Origin: Nitrospiraceae bacterium
Lineage (GTDB): Bacteria; Nitrospirota; Nitrospiria; Nitrospirales; Nitrospiraceae
Reading direction: 5' to 3'
Length of the DNA: 11,602 bases
Assembly: GCA_025934615.1 (NCBI GenBank)
Contig: JAICXS010000014.1
Coordinates: 1-11,602 of the forward strand
Part shown: piece after piece, positions 5,975-11,602 of the stretch
Layout of the letters: each line of letters begins with the position of its first letter
Position numbering within the stretch: the first letter of the stretch is position 1
The notes under the pieces: generated by a model
What the model was told of the DNA's origin: nothing
The model's input: the letters and a program-made list of their open reading frames with translations, nothing else
Database searches by the model: none
Position numbers and translations under genes: made by a program

Positions 5975-6598
5975 ATGAGCAGTACGGATGTGTTTTTCAC
6001 TGATGATGAACGTCGGCTGATAAGCGACGAGCAATTTTTCCTGCAGAAAGCGCGCATTATGAAGAAGGTTCGCGCAGTGCTCGACGGCCTGCACGCGGGC
6101 CTCCAAGCCGATGTCGCTGGAATTCCTCTCTTGACGCCGCCGTCCTTTAATCTGAAGAAATGCCAGTTCGTCAAAGGGGAGCATCTGGAGGACTATCCTT
6201 ACCAGTACCTCGATTTTCCCAAACACTTCGAAGGGGAGGAGAAGTTTACCTTTCGCTCTCTCTTCTGGTGGGGCCATCATTTTGTCTTTGCCATGATCGT
6301 CGAAGGCGCAATGCTGCTCCAGTATAAACAGAACTTCATGACCCGCTATCACCTAGTGGCCGGCAAGAGTCTTCATCTCTCCTTGAGTCCTTCACCATGG
6401 GAGTGGAAGCAGGGTCCAGGCTATACGTTGCCTGTGACCCACGATCGTAAATCTGAGGTCGCTGCGGTCCTGGCGGGTCGTCGCTTCTTCAAGCTCTCGC
6501 GGTTTGTCCGGCATGATGATCCGCTCGTGATCGAGGGGCGCCTGATTGAGTCCGGGCGGGAGGCCTTTCAGTCAATCTTGCCGGTCATTACCGCCTAG
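5975..6598 (+). CDS. Conserved-hypothetical-like protein, 207 aa
   Basis: A soluble-looking protein of 207 residues with no signal peptide. A helical, charged N-terminus (about 8-45) leads to a core with KGEHLEDYPYQYLDFPKHF (about 67-85) and FRSLFWWGHHFVF (about 93-105). From memory, the LDFP...FxSxFWWG pattern resembles a family of uncharacterised proteins seen in Bacteroidota and a few other phyla, but I cannot verify this. The C-terminal half is mixed, with FFKLSRFV (about 171-178). No catalytic motif is clear. It begins 4 bases after the PilZ stop with no obvious Shine-Dalgarno, so translation probably depends on the PilZ gene. That coupling makes it a candidate partner of the PilZ protein (inference). 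Confidence 0.78.
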   Translation: MSSTDVFFTDDERRLISDEQFFLQKARIMKKVRAVLDGLHAGLQADVAGIPLLTPPSFNLKKCQFVKGEHLEDYPYQYLDFPKHFEGEEKFTFRSLFWWGHHFVFAMIVEGAMLLQYKQNFMTRYHLVAGKSLHLSLSPSPWEWKQGPGYTLPVTHDRKSEVAAVLAGRRFFKLSRFVRHDDPLVIEGRLIESGREAFQSILPVITA

Positions 6599-6643
6599 CT
6601 GCCGGCATAGAGTTGACAGTATTTCAGGCATAGTGCGGATACT

Positions 6644-7027
6644 ATGGAGATCGGGATCGGCCTGTACAGTCTTCTGGCCCTCGCCGTGGCCGTACTGGCT
6701 TCGCGAGAATTCGGTCGTTCTGCGGTCGGGTGGTTTCTTCTTTCACTGATCGCAACTCCGTTGGTTGGTCTTCTGCTCTTTATGCTTCCACCACGGCGGC
6801 GGCCCTGCCCGTTCTGCGCCGAATCGATTCGGCCTCCCGCGAATGTGTGTCGATTCTGTGGACGGGAAGTGCCTTCTGTGGCAGAGGGACCGGGTCTTCC
6901 AACAACAACCAAAGGCCTGTTGCTTATTCTTGTCGTCGCCGTGCTCTTGACGGCTCTGTCCCAATGTCAGTATCGCTTTGGGTGGTGGTCTACGGAGCGA
7001 CCTTCACTGGATGTCAGGATGCGCTAG
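6644..7027 (+). CDS. Membrane protein with double-CxxC zinc ribbon
   Basis: A 127-residue protein with two N-terminal membrane segments (about 4-20 and 27-48), then a zinc ribbon with CPFC (55-58) and CRFC (69-72) typical of the zinc-ribbon class (CPFCAESIRPPANVCRFCGR). After a short linker comes a third hydrophobic segment (about 91-107). The ribbon probably faces the cytoplasm next to the membrane. Proteins of this layout are common and uncharacterised; the ribbon usually mediates protein contacts rather than catalysis. The Shine-Dalgarno is weak (GCGGA just upstream). It follows the 207-residue gene by 45 bases and precedes the lipoprotein gene by 65 bases, all on the same strand. Confidence 0.78.
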   Translation: MEIGIGLYSLLALAVAVLASREFGRSAVGWFLLSLIATPLVGLLLFMLPPRRRPCPFCAESIRPPANVCRFCGREVPSVAEGPGLPTTTKGLLLILVVAVLLTALSQCQYRFGWWSTERPSLDVRMR

Positions 7028-7092
7028 CATTTTCCGGCAAGACATGCTTACTTCTTGGACGCTTCGCTAGCATTCTTACAAGGAGGTTGGCT

Positions 7093-7728
7093 TTGATTCG
7101 AGTGATGTGGTCGTGGTTCACCATCGTACTTTTGCTTGTCCTGGGCGGCTGTGCGGGAAAAGGCGAGACCGTCATGCTATATCCGGGGACTCTTCCCGCA
7201 GACCGTACCGATATGACGGTCTCCCGCGATACGCTGACGGCCGTCATTGTGCCGTTCGACGACCAGCGGCCTGAAAAAGGGCCGATCGGTCGGCGCACCC
7301 ATGCTGGAGGAGGGTATACCTCGTATGCGGTGTGGAACGACATGCCGGGATATGTCATCGCGCAATTTATGGCGGATTATCTCAAACAGAAGGGATGGCA
7401 AGTGACTTTGGCGCTGCCCGGCGAGGCGACCGCGAATCGGACCGATGTCGATGCCGTGATCACCGGAGTAGTCCAGGAATTTGTGGCTCAGGCCACCAGT
7501 AAAGCGTTGTCTACAGAAATTTCGGTGAAGATGCGCGTGGCTCTTCAGGCCCGCAACCAAAAGGACGGCAGTGTGGCTCGCATGAGTCTTCACGGGTCGC
7601 GCGATAAAAAAGTCGTCTTTTTTAATGACCGAGATGTGCAGGATGCGCTCGATGCGATGCTGAAAGATAGTGTGGACCGCCTGATGGAGGATGCCAAAGT
7701 GGAACAGGGATTGTTGCAGATTAAGTGA
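7093..7728 (+). CDS. Predicted outer-membrane-type lipoprotein of unknown function
   Basis: A 211-residue protein with a hydrophobic N-terminal segment (about 6-17) and a lipobox LGGC whose Cys20 would be lipid-modified. A mature domain of about 190 residues follows. It starts with strands (DTLTAVIVPFDDQRP, about 46-60), has a Gly-rich loop (THAGGGYTSY, about 69-78), a helix (PGYVIAQFMADYLKQKGW), and ends in a long amphipathic helix (DVQDALDAMLKDSVDRLMED, about 181-200). It is reminiscent of YajG-like lipoproteins, but I cannot place it firmly. The TTG at 7093 is chosen because AGGAGG (7081-7086) sits 6 bases before it; GTG 7102 and ATG 7105 lie too far away. The frame is open upstream to 6730, but that part is the shadow of the previous gene. 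It is the last gene before a hairpin at 7734-7780. Confidence 0.82.
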   Translation: MIRVMWSWFTIVLLLVLGGCAGKGETVMLYPGTLPADRTDMTVSRDTLTAVIVPFDDQRPEKGPIGRRTHAGGGYTSYAVWNDMPGYVIAQFMADYLKQKGWQVTLALPGEATANRTDVDAVITGVVQEFVAQATSKALSTEISVKMRVALQARNQKDGSVARMSLHGSRDKKVVFFNDRDVQDALDAMLKDSVDRLMEDAKVEQGLLQIK

Positions 7729-7733
7729 AGAAC

Positions 7734-7780
7734 GGAGGGACGGTCAGGAGCCCTTTGTGCTCGCACAGTGCCGTCCCTCC
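7734..7780 (+). terminator. Long hairpin after the lipoprotein gene, possible terminator
   Basis: GGAGGGACGG (7734-7743) and CCGTCCCTCC (7771-7780) form a perfect 10-bp stem. Its loop contains a second small hairpin, TGTGC-TC-GCACA (7756-7767). It begins 5 bases after the lipoprotein stop codon. Only TT follows the stem, so it is not a standard U-tract terminator; it may mark the 3' end of the transcript or stabilise it. Confidence 0.5.
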
Positions 7781-7820
7781 TTAGACGAATGCCTGCAAGG
7801 TGGGGGAGAAGCAATAGGAA

Positions 7821-8879
7821 ATGCGGGAGCGGCGGTGGGAAACTCAAGGGAGGCTGGACTTCCATCAGGTACTAGCGGTAGGTGAGCGACTCGCCGGCTT
7901 AGGGCTGAAGCCGGCCAGTCCGGCGAAGGATATCATTGCCTATATTGAAGAATGGGCGGTAGAGACGCCTGACGAACTGGATCGGTTGGATCCATGGGCG
8001 ACTGAAGATATTACGTTAGTACAGATTCGAGACGCATGGCAGGGCGACTTTTTTCTGCTCGCGGGCGCATTCCATACCGTCTATCAACGCTATCAGGAGG
8101 TCGGCACGTATTGTTCGATCAGCCATCCTTGGAATATCACGATGCCGTTGCGCACGATTTTGCCGCGGGCCATGTTCTGGCTGGGCTTTCGCCATACGCA
8201 TGCCTTCATTCGCGTGCGATTGCATACCGCCGACGTCATTACACCGGGAGAGACCCGGGCCGACGGTCAACGGTCACTTTGGCTGGAAGACCGCCAAGCG
8301 GCGTTTCATGAAGCGATCGCATTGCTCGATGTGCCGTTGAAGGCGCACATCATCCACGATCAGGTCGTCATCGCGTCGGAGGATGCCCGCGCGCCACTCT
8401 TCTGCTCCTGGCCGGATGCGTTCGGGCCTTCTCAATTCGAATATAATTCATCGGATGCCTTTGAGTTTCTCGTGCCCGCCAGTCGCTTGGCGTCTACCTA
8501 TGAGGATCCGGCGACCGTTCGGGCCTATTTAACCGGCTTTTCAGAAGAAGCCTTGACGGACTTTCAGGCTGTAGAACCGGGGTCGCGCTCCGTGTACCGC
8601 TGCTCGGTTCATTGTCCGTTGGATGAGATCCCGGAAATCCTCGGCACCATTGCGCCGACCGGAAGGCTCTATGCCACATTGTGTGAATTTCAGACTCAAG
8701 ACATGCTGGCCGGCCAAGATGATGCATCGGCCATTATTGGCATTGTGGGCATCGATGGGGCGTTTCAATTAGAGGCGCGATTGAACCGGGCCCCACTGCC
8801 TGAAGACGAGATGGCGCCCTGGCTGAAACAGCTCCTCGGGCTTCCTGTCATCGTGGCTCCGCTTCCGCCATTTCCCTAG
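7821..8879 (+). CDS. Protein of unknown function, 352 aa
   Basis: A long, well-formed ORF with codon use like its neighbours but no motif that I recognise. It is soluble and acidic, without a signal peptide. The N-terminal part (about 15-80) is helical (HQVLAVGERLAGLGL, then DIIAYIEEWAVETPDELDRL). The middle has aromatic-rich segments, including FFLLAGAFHTVYQRYQE (about 77-93) and MFWLGFRHTHAFIRVRLHT (about 117-135). The C-terminal half alternates strands and helices (GRLYATLCEF, SAIIGIVGIDGAFQLEARL, about 300-330). ATG 7821 is the only reasonable start, but its Shine-Dalgarno is poor: AGGA lies too close and GGAG about 12 bases away. It begins about 40 bases after the hairpin that ends the previous run, and 169 bases separate it from the DUF2914 gene. 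Confidence 0.75.
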   Translation: MRERRWETQGRLDFHQVLAVGERLAGLGLKPASPAKDIIAYIEEWAVETPDELDRLDPWATEDITLVQIRDAWQGDFFLLAGAFHTVYQRYQEVGTYCSISHPWNITMPLRTILPRAMFWLGFRHTHAFIRVRLHTADVITPGETRADGQRSLWLEDRQAAFHEAIALLDVPLKAHIIHDQVVIASEDARAPLFCSWPDAFGPSQFEYNSSDAFEFLVPASRLASTYEDPATVRAYLTGFSEEALTDFQAVEPGSRSVYRCSVHCPLDEIPEILGTIAPTGRLYATLCEFQTQDMLAGQDDASAIIGIVGIDGAFQLEARLNRAPLPEDEMAPWLKQLLGLPVIVAPLPPFP

Positions 8880-9048
8880 CCGTGATTATTCATGAACGCC
8901 TCCTACGGCGGCCGATCGTCTCCCCAGCGGATCTTTCCCGTTCGGTCTCAAATAACCTGCTAGCCGGCAACGGCGCCACGGATAATTAGATTGGCTATAC
9001 TTACCGTATGCGGTATCGAGGTCGCCCGTCACATCGCTGCACTCGTCT

Positions 9049-10176
9049 GTGACTCCATTTTCCACCAGACTGCGCGCAGCGCTTGCCAAACCGTTCCTGC
9101 CCGTGGTCTTCTTTTTCGCCGGCGTGACGTACGATACCGTTACGCTGACACGGATCGACCGTCTGCTCGACAATTTAATTTTGCTCCTCTACCTGGTTCT
9201 CCTGGGTGCCCTGATCGTGCTCAAGGGGCGAGCCGATTTTGGTAAGGCTCGTGATCGGCAGGCTGGCACAGCGAACGCCTCCCATTTTGTCGCTCGCGCG
9301 GAACCGTACTATCCTATGGCCATCCAGTTTCTACTGGGCGGCCTGTTCAGCGCGTACACCATTTTCTATTCACAAAGCGCATCTTTGACGACGACGGCCG
9401 TGTTCTTTGCGGTGCTGGTCGTCCTGCTGGTGGGGAATGAGTTCCTGCACGACCGACTTTCCAACCTCAAACTGCTTGTCAGTCTCTATGCGCTCGTCGC
9501 GTTTTGCTTTTTCACCTTCTTCTTACCGGTACTCACAGGTCTTATGAACTGGATTATGGTGGTACTCGGTGCCGTACTGAGTTTGGCATTGTCCTTACGC
9601 GTGCTGGAATTGGTGTACGAGGGTGAGACGGGACGTTCGCGGAGAGAAGCGGTGAAGGCCGGTCTTCCAGCCGTCGCGGTCGTGGCAGTCTTGGTTGCAT
9701 TCTACTTCTTGAACTGGATTCCTCCCGTCCCCCTCTCCTTAAAGTTGGGCGGCATCTATCATCAGGGGGGGAAGGTGGATGGCGCCTATCAGCTCACGTT
9801 CGAAAAACCTGCTTGGTATCAAGTGATGAAACGTTCGGACAATTCCTTTCTCGGTGAGGGACCGGTGTATTGCTTTACCGCCGTGTTTGCTCCGGTCGAC
9901 CTGAAAACCACCGTGTATCATCGGTGGCAACATCGCATGGGTAGTCCAGGGAAGCCAGGAGAGAAAGGTAGTTTTTCAACGACCGATCGTATTCCGATTC
10001 GGATTTCAGGCGGCCGAGAAGGCGGCTATCGCGGCTATTCCATCAAACAACGTGTGCAGCCCGGAGAATGGCGAGTAGATGTCGAAACGGACGATGGCCG
10101 GGTTATTGGACGAGTCAAGTTTTGGGTGGAGCAGGATGCTGGGAGACCGGTAGACCTTCACACCGTAACCTATTAG
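9049..10176 (+). CDS. DUF2914-domain integral membrane protein
   Basis: A 375-residue protein with about seven membrane segments in its first 230 residues (about 15-31, 42-59, 89-107, 115-129, 141-160, 165-187, 205-224). A C-terminal globular domain of about 140 residues follows. The segment GPVYCFTAVFAPVDLKTTVYHRWQ (about 271-294; cited as pieces GPVYCFTAVF and TTVYHRW), then RISGGREGGYRGYS and PGEWRVDVETDDGRVIGRV (about 338-356), are characteristic of DUF2914. The function of this family is unknown; the domain probably faces the periplasm. GTG 9049 is the only start that keeps the conserved first membrane segment, since the frame upstream has no ATG, GTG or TTG before a stop at 8983. No Shine-Dalgarno is clear. 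It converges on the IPT gene, with a hairpin between them. Confidence 0.88.
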   Translation: MTPFSTRLRAALAKPFLPVVFFFAGVTYDTVTLTRIDRLLDNLILLLYLVLLGALIVLKGRADFGKARDRQAGTANASHFVARAEPYYPMAIQFLLGGLFSAYTIFYSQSASLTTTAVFFAVLVVLLVGNEFLHDRLSNLKLLVSLYALVAFCFFTFFLPVLTGLMNWIMVVLGAVLSLALSLRVLELVYEGETGRSRREAVKAGLPAVAVVAVLVAFYFLNWIPPVPLSLKLGGIYHQGGKVDGAYQLTFEKPAWYQVMKRSDNSFLGEGPVYCFTAVFAPVDLKTTVYHRWQHRMGSPGKPGEKGSFSTTDRIPIRISGGREGGYRGYSIKQRVQPGEWRVDVETDDGRVIGRVKFWVEQDAGRPVDLHTVTY

Positions 10177-10192
10177 GGAGGAAGATTCCAAG

Positions 10193-10261
10193 ATGAGACG
10201 CCGTCTGTGTGGCTCGGCTACAAGTCGTAGCCGAGCCGATGTGCCGACTACTTGGCGTTGA
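10193..10261 (+). CDS. Possible 22-aa basic peptide ORF overlapping a hairpin
   Basis: AGGGAGGA (10175-10182), overlapping the DUF2914 stop, is followed 10 bases later by ATG 10193 and 22 codons rich in Arg and Ser (begins MRRRLCGSA) before TGA at 10259. The strong ribosome binding site is the only positive evidence. Most of the codons are dictated by the perfect hairpin at 10211-10237, so it may not be a real gene. It runs 14 bases past the stop codon of the converging IPT gene. Confidence 0.2.
   Translation: MRRRLCGSATSRSRADVPTTWR
10211..10237. terminator. Perfect 11-bp hairpin between convergent genes
   Basis: GGCTCGGCTAC (10211-10221), a five-base loop AAGTC, and GTAGCCGAGCC (10227-10237) form a perfect GC-rich stem. 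It lies 34 bases after the DUF2914 stop and 10 bases after the stop of the IPT gene on the other strand. Symmetric placement between convergent genes suggests a shared bidirectional terminator, although neither side has a run of T. Confidence 0.7.
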
Positions 10262-10652
10262 CCAATACCACCGATTGAGAGCTGCCGCCCTCCGTCAAGA
10301 TATTGATCGCGGCGATGCCTGCCTTTAATGATGGTACCGTCGCTTCCAGCGTCGTCTCGTTAATATATTTGAAGTCGGTGCTGGACGATCCGAATGACAC
10401 ATTGTGGAAACATTCCTTTGTTCCAAAATGGTTGCCTTTGATCGTCACTTTATCGCCTGGTTTCACGGTATCAGGTGTCACCTTGACGATCTTCGGATGA
10501 CTTGACGGATTGCAGATCGGCGCCTTCGCGACAATGGCCGGTGGCGCCGTCGCTGAGCCGGCATACGCCTCAGTCCCCGGCAGCATTCCTATGAGTCCAG
10601 CCGCGAGGCTCATTCCCAGCGCGAATCGTGTCAGCGTCCTACTGGCTTTCAT
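10248..10652 (-). CDS. Secreted IPT/TIG-domain protein
   Basis: A 134-residue protein with a classical signal peptide: basic start MKASRTLTRF, hydrophobic core about 11-24, predicted cleavage after AYA (about 29-31). After a short linker, residues about 52-134 form one IPT/TIG immunoglobulin-like domain. PKIVKVTPDTVKPGDKVTIKG (split here as PKIVKVTP and KPGDKVTIKGNHFG, about 53-77) and ATVPSLKAGIAAINILTEGG (about 104-123) are its hallmarks. Such domains occur in exported proteins and receptors and bind other proteins or sugars. Cys47 and Cys81 could form a disulfide. ATG 10652 is preferred to the earlier in-frame start at 10682 because AGGAGG sits 5-6 bases upstream and it gives a proper signal peptide. 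A TATACT box on the minus strand (10701-10696) lies upstream but has no good -35 box. Its strong Shine-Dalgarno suggests good expression. Confidence 0.88.
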   Translation of the reverse strand: MKASRTLTRFALGMSLAAGLIGMLPGTEAYAGSATAPPAIVAKAPICNPSSHPKIVKVTPDTVKPGDKVTIKGNHFGTKECFHNVSFGSSSTDFKYINETTLEATVPSLKAGIAAINILTEGGSSQSVVLVNAK

Positions 10653-10710
10653 AATGTCCTCCTTTGATAGTCGATCACGCACGACCGACTGATCAAGTAT
10701 AGAAGAGATT

Positions 10711-10727
10711 CCGAATTCTGGATTCGG
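10711..10727. repeat. Small inverted repeat upstream of the IPT gene
   Basis: CCGAAT (10711-10716) and ATTCGG (10722-10727) flank TCTGG. The repeat lies about where the -35 region would be for the TATACT box at 10701-10696 on the minus strand, so it may be an operator. The evidence is positional only. Confidence 0.3.
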
Positions 10728-10850
10728 GTAGTGGATTAAGAAATCAGCCGCTTAAGCGATTGTTCGAATTTGGATAGCGGACGCAAATTGGCGCCAGTAT
10801 AAAGGCCTATCGTCCGGTCGGTGACGAGCCGTCGAATGACCGAGCCGCGA

Positions 10851-11063
10851 TCAATAAGGTATTTCGTTAGGTGACTGAGGCGCTTGAGAGGGATTCTTGG
10901 TCGTGTGCTGAAAAATGCACTGAGGGCAGGTGTAGTGAATAAACCGTCCTCCGGCTACCAGGCGTTTCATCATGGGAATTTTACACCAGGTGCACGAGCG
11001 GTCAGGAATATCGGACAGCGGCCCGGCGGCTGGATTGGATTGATTGATGGGGATGGTCGGCAT
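10851..11063 (-). CDS. Small zinc-ribbon-like protein, 70 aa
   Basis: A 70-residue protein with two CxxC pairs, CTWC (about 24-27) and CPQC (about 46-49), 18 residues apart and separated by a basic loop (KIPMMKRLVAGGRFIHYT). This is a likely single-zinc ribbon or knuckle. The N-terminus is Pro/Asn-rich and the tail (TTKNPSQAPQSPNEIPY) looks disordered. The function is unknown; partners could be nucleic acid or protein. The ATG at 11063 has no Shine-Dalgarno. A promoter with a perfect TTGACA at 11097-11092 places the transcription start at or beside the ATG, so the message may be leaderless. It is divergent from the SpeD-like gene, with about 146 bases between the two start codons. Confidence 0.72.
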   Translation of the reverse strand: MPTIPINQSNPAAGPLSDIPDRSCTWCKIPMMKRLVAGGRFIHYTCPQCIFQHTTKNPSQAPQSPNEIPY

Positions 11064-11068
11064 GGATA

Positions 11069-11097
11069 ATTGTCGCCGACGGCCAGGAGCTTGTCAA
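11069..11097 (-). promoter_or_regulatory. Sigma-70-like promoter of the zinc-ribbon gene
   Basis: On the minus strand: TTGACA (11097-11092), a 17-base spacer, GACAAT (11074-11069, 4 of 6 matches). Transcription would start about 11062-11063, the position of the ATG itself. This explains the lack of a Shine-Dalgarno. Confidence 0.5.
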
Positions 11098-11099
11098 TC

Positions 11100-11130
11100 C
11101 ATGAAAAAGTTCGTGGGTCATGAAAAAGTT
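11100..11130. repeat. 12-bp direct repeat between two divergent promoters
   Basis: CATGAAAAAGTT occurs at 11100-11111 and again at 11119-11130, 19 bases apart start to start. The pair exactly fills the space between the -35 box of the zinc-ribbon promoter (ending at 11097) and the -35 box of the SpeD-like promoter (starting at 11133). A shared regulator site or an A-tract UP-like element is the natural reading. Confidence 0.65.
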
Positions 11131-11132
11131 TC

Positions 11133-11161
11133 TGGACACTGAGCAGCCACTGCTCTATAGT
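11133..11161 (+). promoter_or_regulatory. Sigma-70-like promoter of the SpeD-like gene
   Basis: TGGACA (11133-11138) and TATAGT (11156-11161) each match the consensus at 5 of 6 positions with the ideal 17-base spacer. Transcription would start at about 11168, giving a leader of about 42 bases. The leader contains a small hairpin (CCCAA 11167-11171, TTGGG 11175-11179) and a full Shine-Dalgarno GGAGGTGA (11195-11202). Confidence 0.65.
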
Positions 11162-11209
11162 GCGGCCCCAATTGTTGGGCTGTAACCCTTAACCGGAGGT
11201 GACTTTCCT

Positions 11210-11602
11210 ATGAGCGCACCCCTTAGTGCAGAGAGCATGATCTTTCCAACGCTGGCCCCAACACTGTCCCCGGCTGATACGGGTGAAGACCTCGTCGGGG
11301 AAGGGAAAGCGTGGGGCCTATCCACCTCCGTCGACCTTCAAGACTGCCATCCCGAGACCATTCAAGACCGCCGGCACATCGAAGCCTATGTCGTCGCGCT
11401 CTGCGACTTGATCGGCATGAAACGATATGGTGAGTGCCAAATTGTCCATTTCGGCGAAGGGCGGGTTGCCGGCTATTCGATGATCCAGCTCATCGAGACC
11501 TCGCTTATCAGTGGGCACTTTGCCAACGATACGAATCGAGCGTATCTCGATATTTTTAGTTGTAAAGGCTACGATCCGAAGATTGTGGAGGCGTTTTCCA
11601 AG
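11210..11602 (+). CDS. speD: S-adenosylmethionine decarboxylase-family (SpeD-like) protein, 3' end cut by window edge
   Basis: 131 residues are visible up to the right edge; the C-terminus is missing. It belongs to the SpeD family of self-cleaving pyruvoyl enzymes, whose usual reaction decarboxylates S-adenosylmethionine to supply aminopropyl groups for spermidine. I aligned it by eye to the Thermotoga-type enzyme (Ser55, Ser63, His68, Cys83). Ser90, Ser98, His103 and Cys118 fall at identical spacings (8, 5 and 15 residues), so the pyruvoyl-forming Ser and the other processing and catalytic residues are all present. The bond to be cut would be Thr97-Ser98 rather than the usual Glu-Ser. The following His-Thr-Trp-Pro-Glu motif is replaced by HFAND, so the substrate may differ. 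The first 33 residues are an extra Pro/Ser/Glu-rich extension. The ATG has a full GGAGGTGA with a 7-base spacer and a strong promoter. No spermidine synthase gene is nearby. Confidence 0.82.
   Translation, partial: MSAPLSAESMIFPTLAPTLSPADTGEDLVGEGKAWGLSTSVDLQDCHPETIQDRRHIEAYVVALCDLIGMKRYGECQIVHFGEGRVAGYSMIQLIETSLISGHFANDTNRAYLDIFSCKGYDPKIVEAFSK

Noticed and set aside
6730..7092. Upstream extension of the lipoprotein frame
   Set aside because: It overlaps the zinc-ribbon membrane gene in another frame and would bury the signal peptide. The AGGAGG at 7081 points to TTG 7093.
11495..11520. First impression that the SpeD-like protein lacks the pyruvoyl-forming Ser (Thr after Glu)
   Set aside because: Shifting by one residue restores all spacings to Ser90, Ser98, His103 and Cys118, so the Ser is present and only the residue before it differs.
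1..11602. CRISPR arrays, tRNA or rRNA genes, complete insertion sequences
   Set aside because: No regularly spaced long repeats, no cloverleaf or rRNA stretches and no transposase-like frame were seen on either strand.

Overview
The window looks like chromosomal DNA of a Nitrospira-type bacterium (phylum Nitrospirota). This is inferred from a GC content in the high fifties, a hopanoid-type epimerase next to a farnesyl-diphosphate synthase, a DUF2914 membrane protein, and an SpeD-like protein of a kind I remember from Nitrospira. No rRNA or marker gene proves it. I see no tRNA, rRNA, CRISPR array, insertion sequence or clear phage gene. Most genes are ordinary housekeeping or conserved hypothetical genes.

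Left part, minus strand (3274 down to 1): a likely operon in the order farnesyl-diphosphate synthase, HpnA-like epimerase, PF04020 small membrane protein, and a GAF-domain protein cut by the window edge. The first two fit isoprenoid/hopanoid supply. A 7-bp-periodic TCAGC/GCTGA inverted repeat lies between them. Upstream, also on the minus strand, is a stand-alone response regulator (3461-4201). Its 5' region carries a ten-base C run (on the coding strand) that separates a well-placed Shine-Dalgarno and ATG from the regulator frame by one base.

Middle, plus strand (4513-7780): a run of mostly small, little-known genes starting at a good sigma-70-like promoter. They are a C4HC3 (PHD-finger-like) small protein, a three-helix membrane protein overlapping it by 4 bases, a short CxxC protein, a PilZ (c-di-GMP receptor-type) protein, a 207-residue conserved-hypothetical-like protein, a membrane protein with a double-CxxC zinc ribbon, and a lipoprotein. 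A long hairpin closes the run.

Right part: a 352-residue protein of unknown function and a DUF2914 membrane protein (both plus) converge on a secreted IPT/TIG-domain protein (minus), with a perfect 11-bp hairpin between them. A small zinc-ribbon gene (minus) and an SpeD-like S-adenosylmethionine decarboxylase-family gene (plus, cut by the window end) are divergent. Their two promoters face away from a 12-bp direct repeat that fills the gap between the two -35 boxes.

The points most worth a second look are the possible phase-variable or misread C10 tract before the response regulator, the eukaryote-like PHD-finger spacing in a tiny bacterial protein, the SpeD-like protein with a Thr-Ser in place of the usual Glu-Ser processing site, and the repeat between the divergent promoters.
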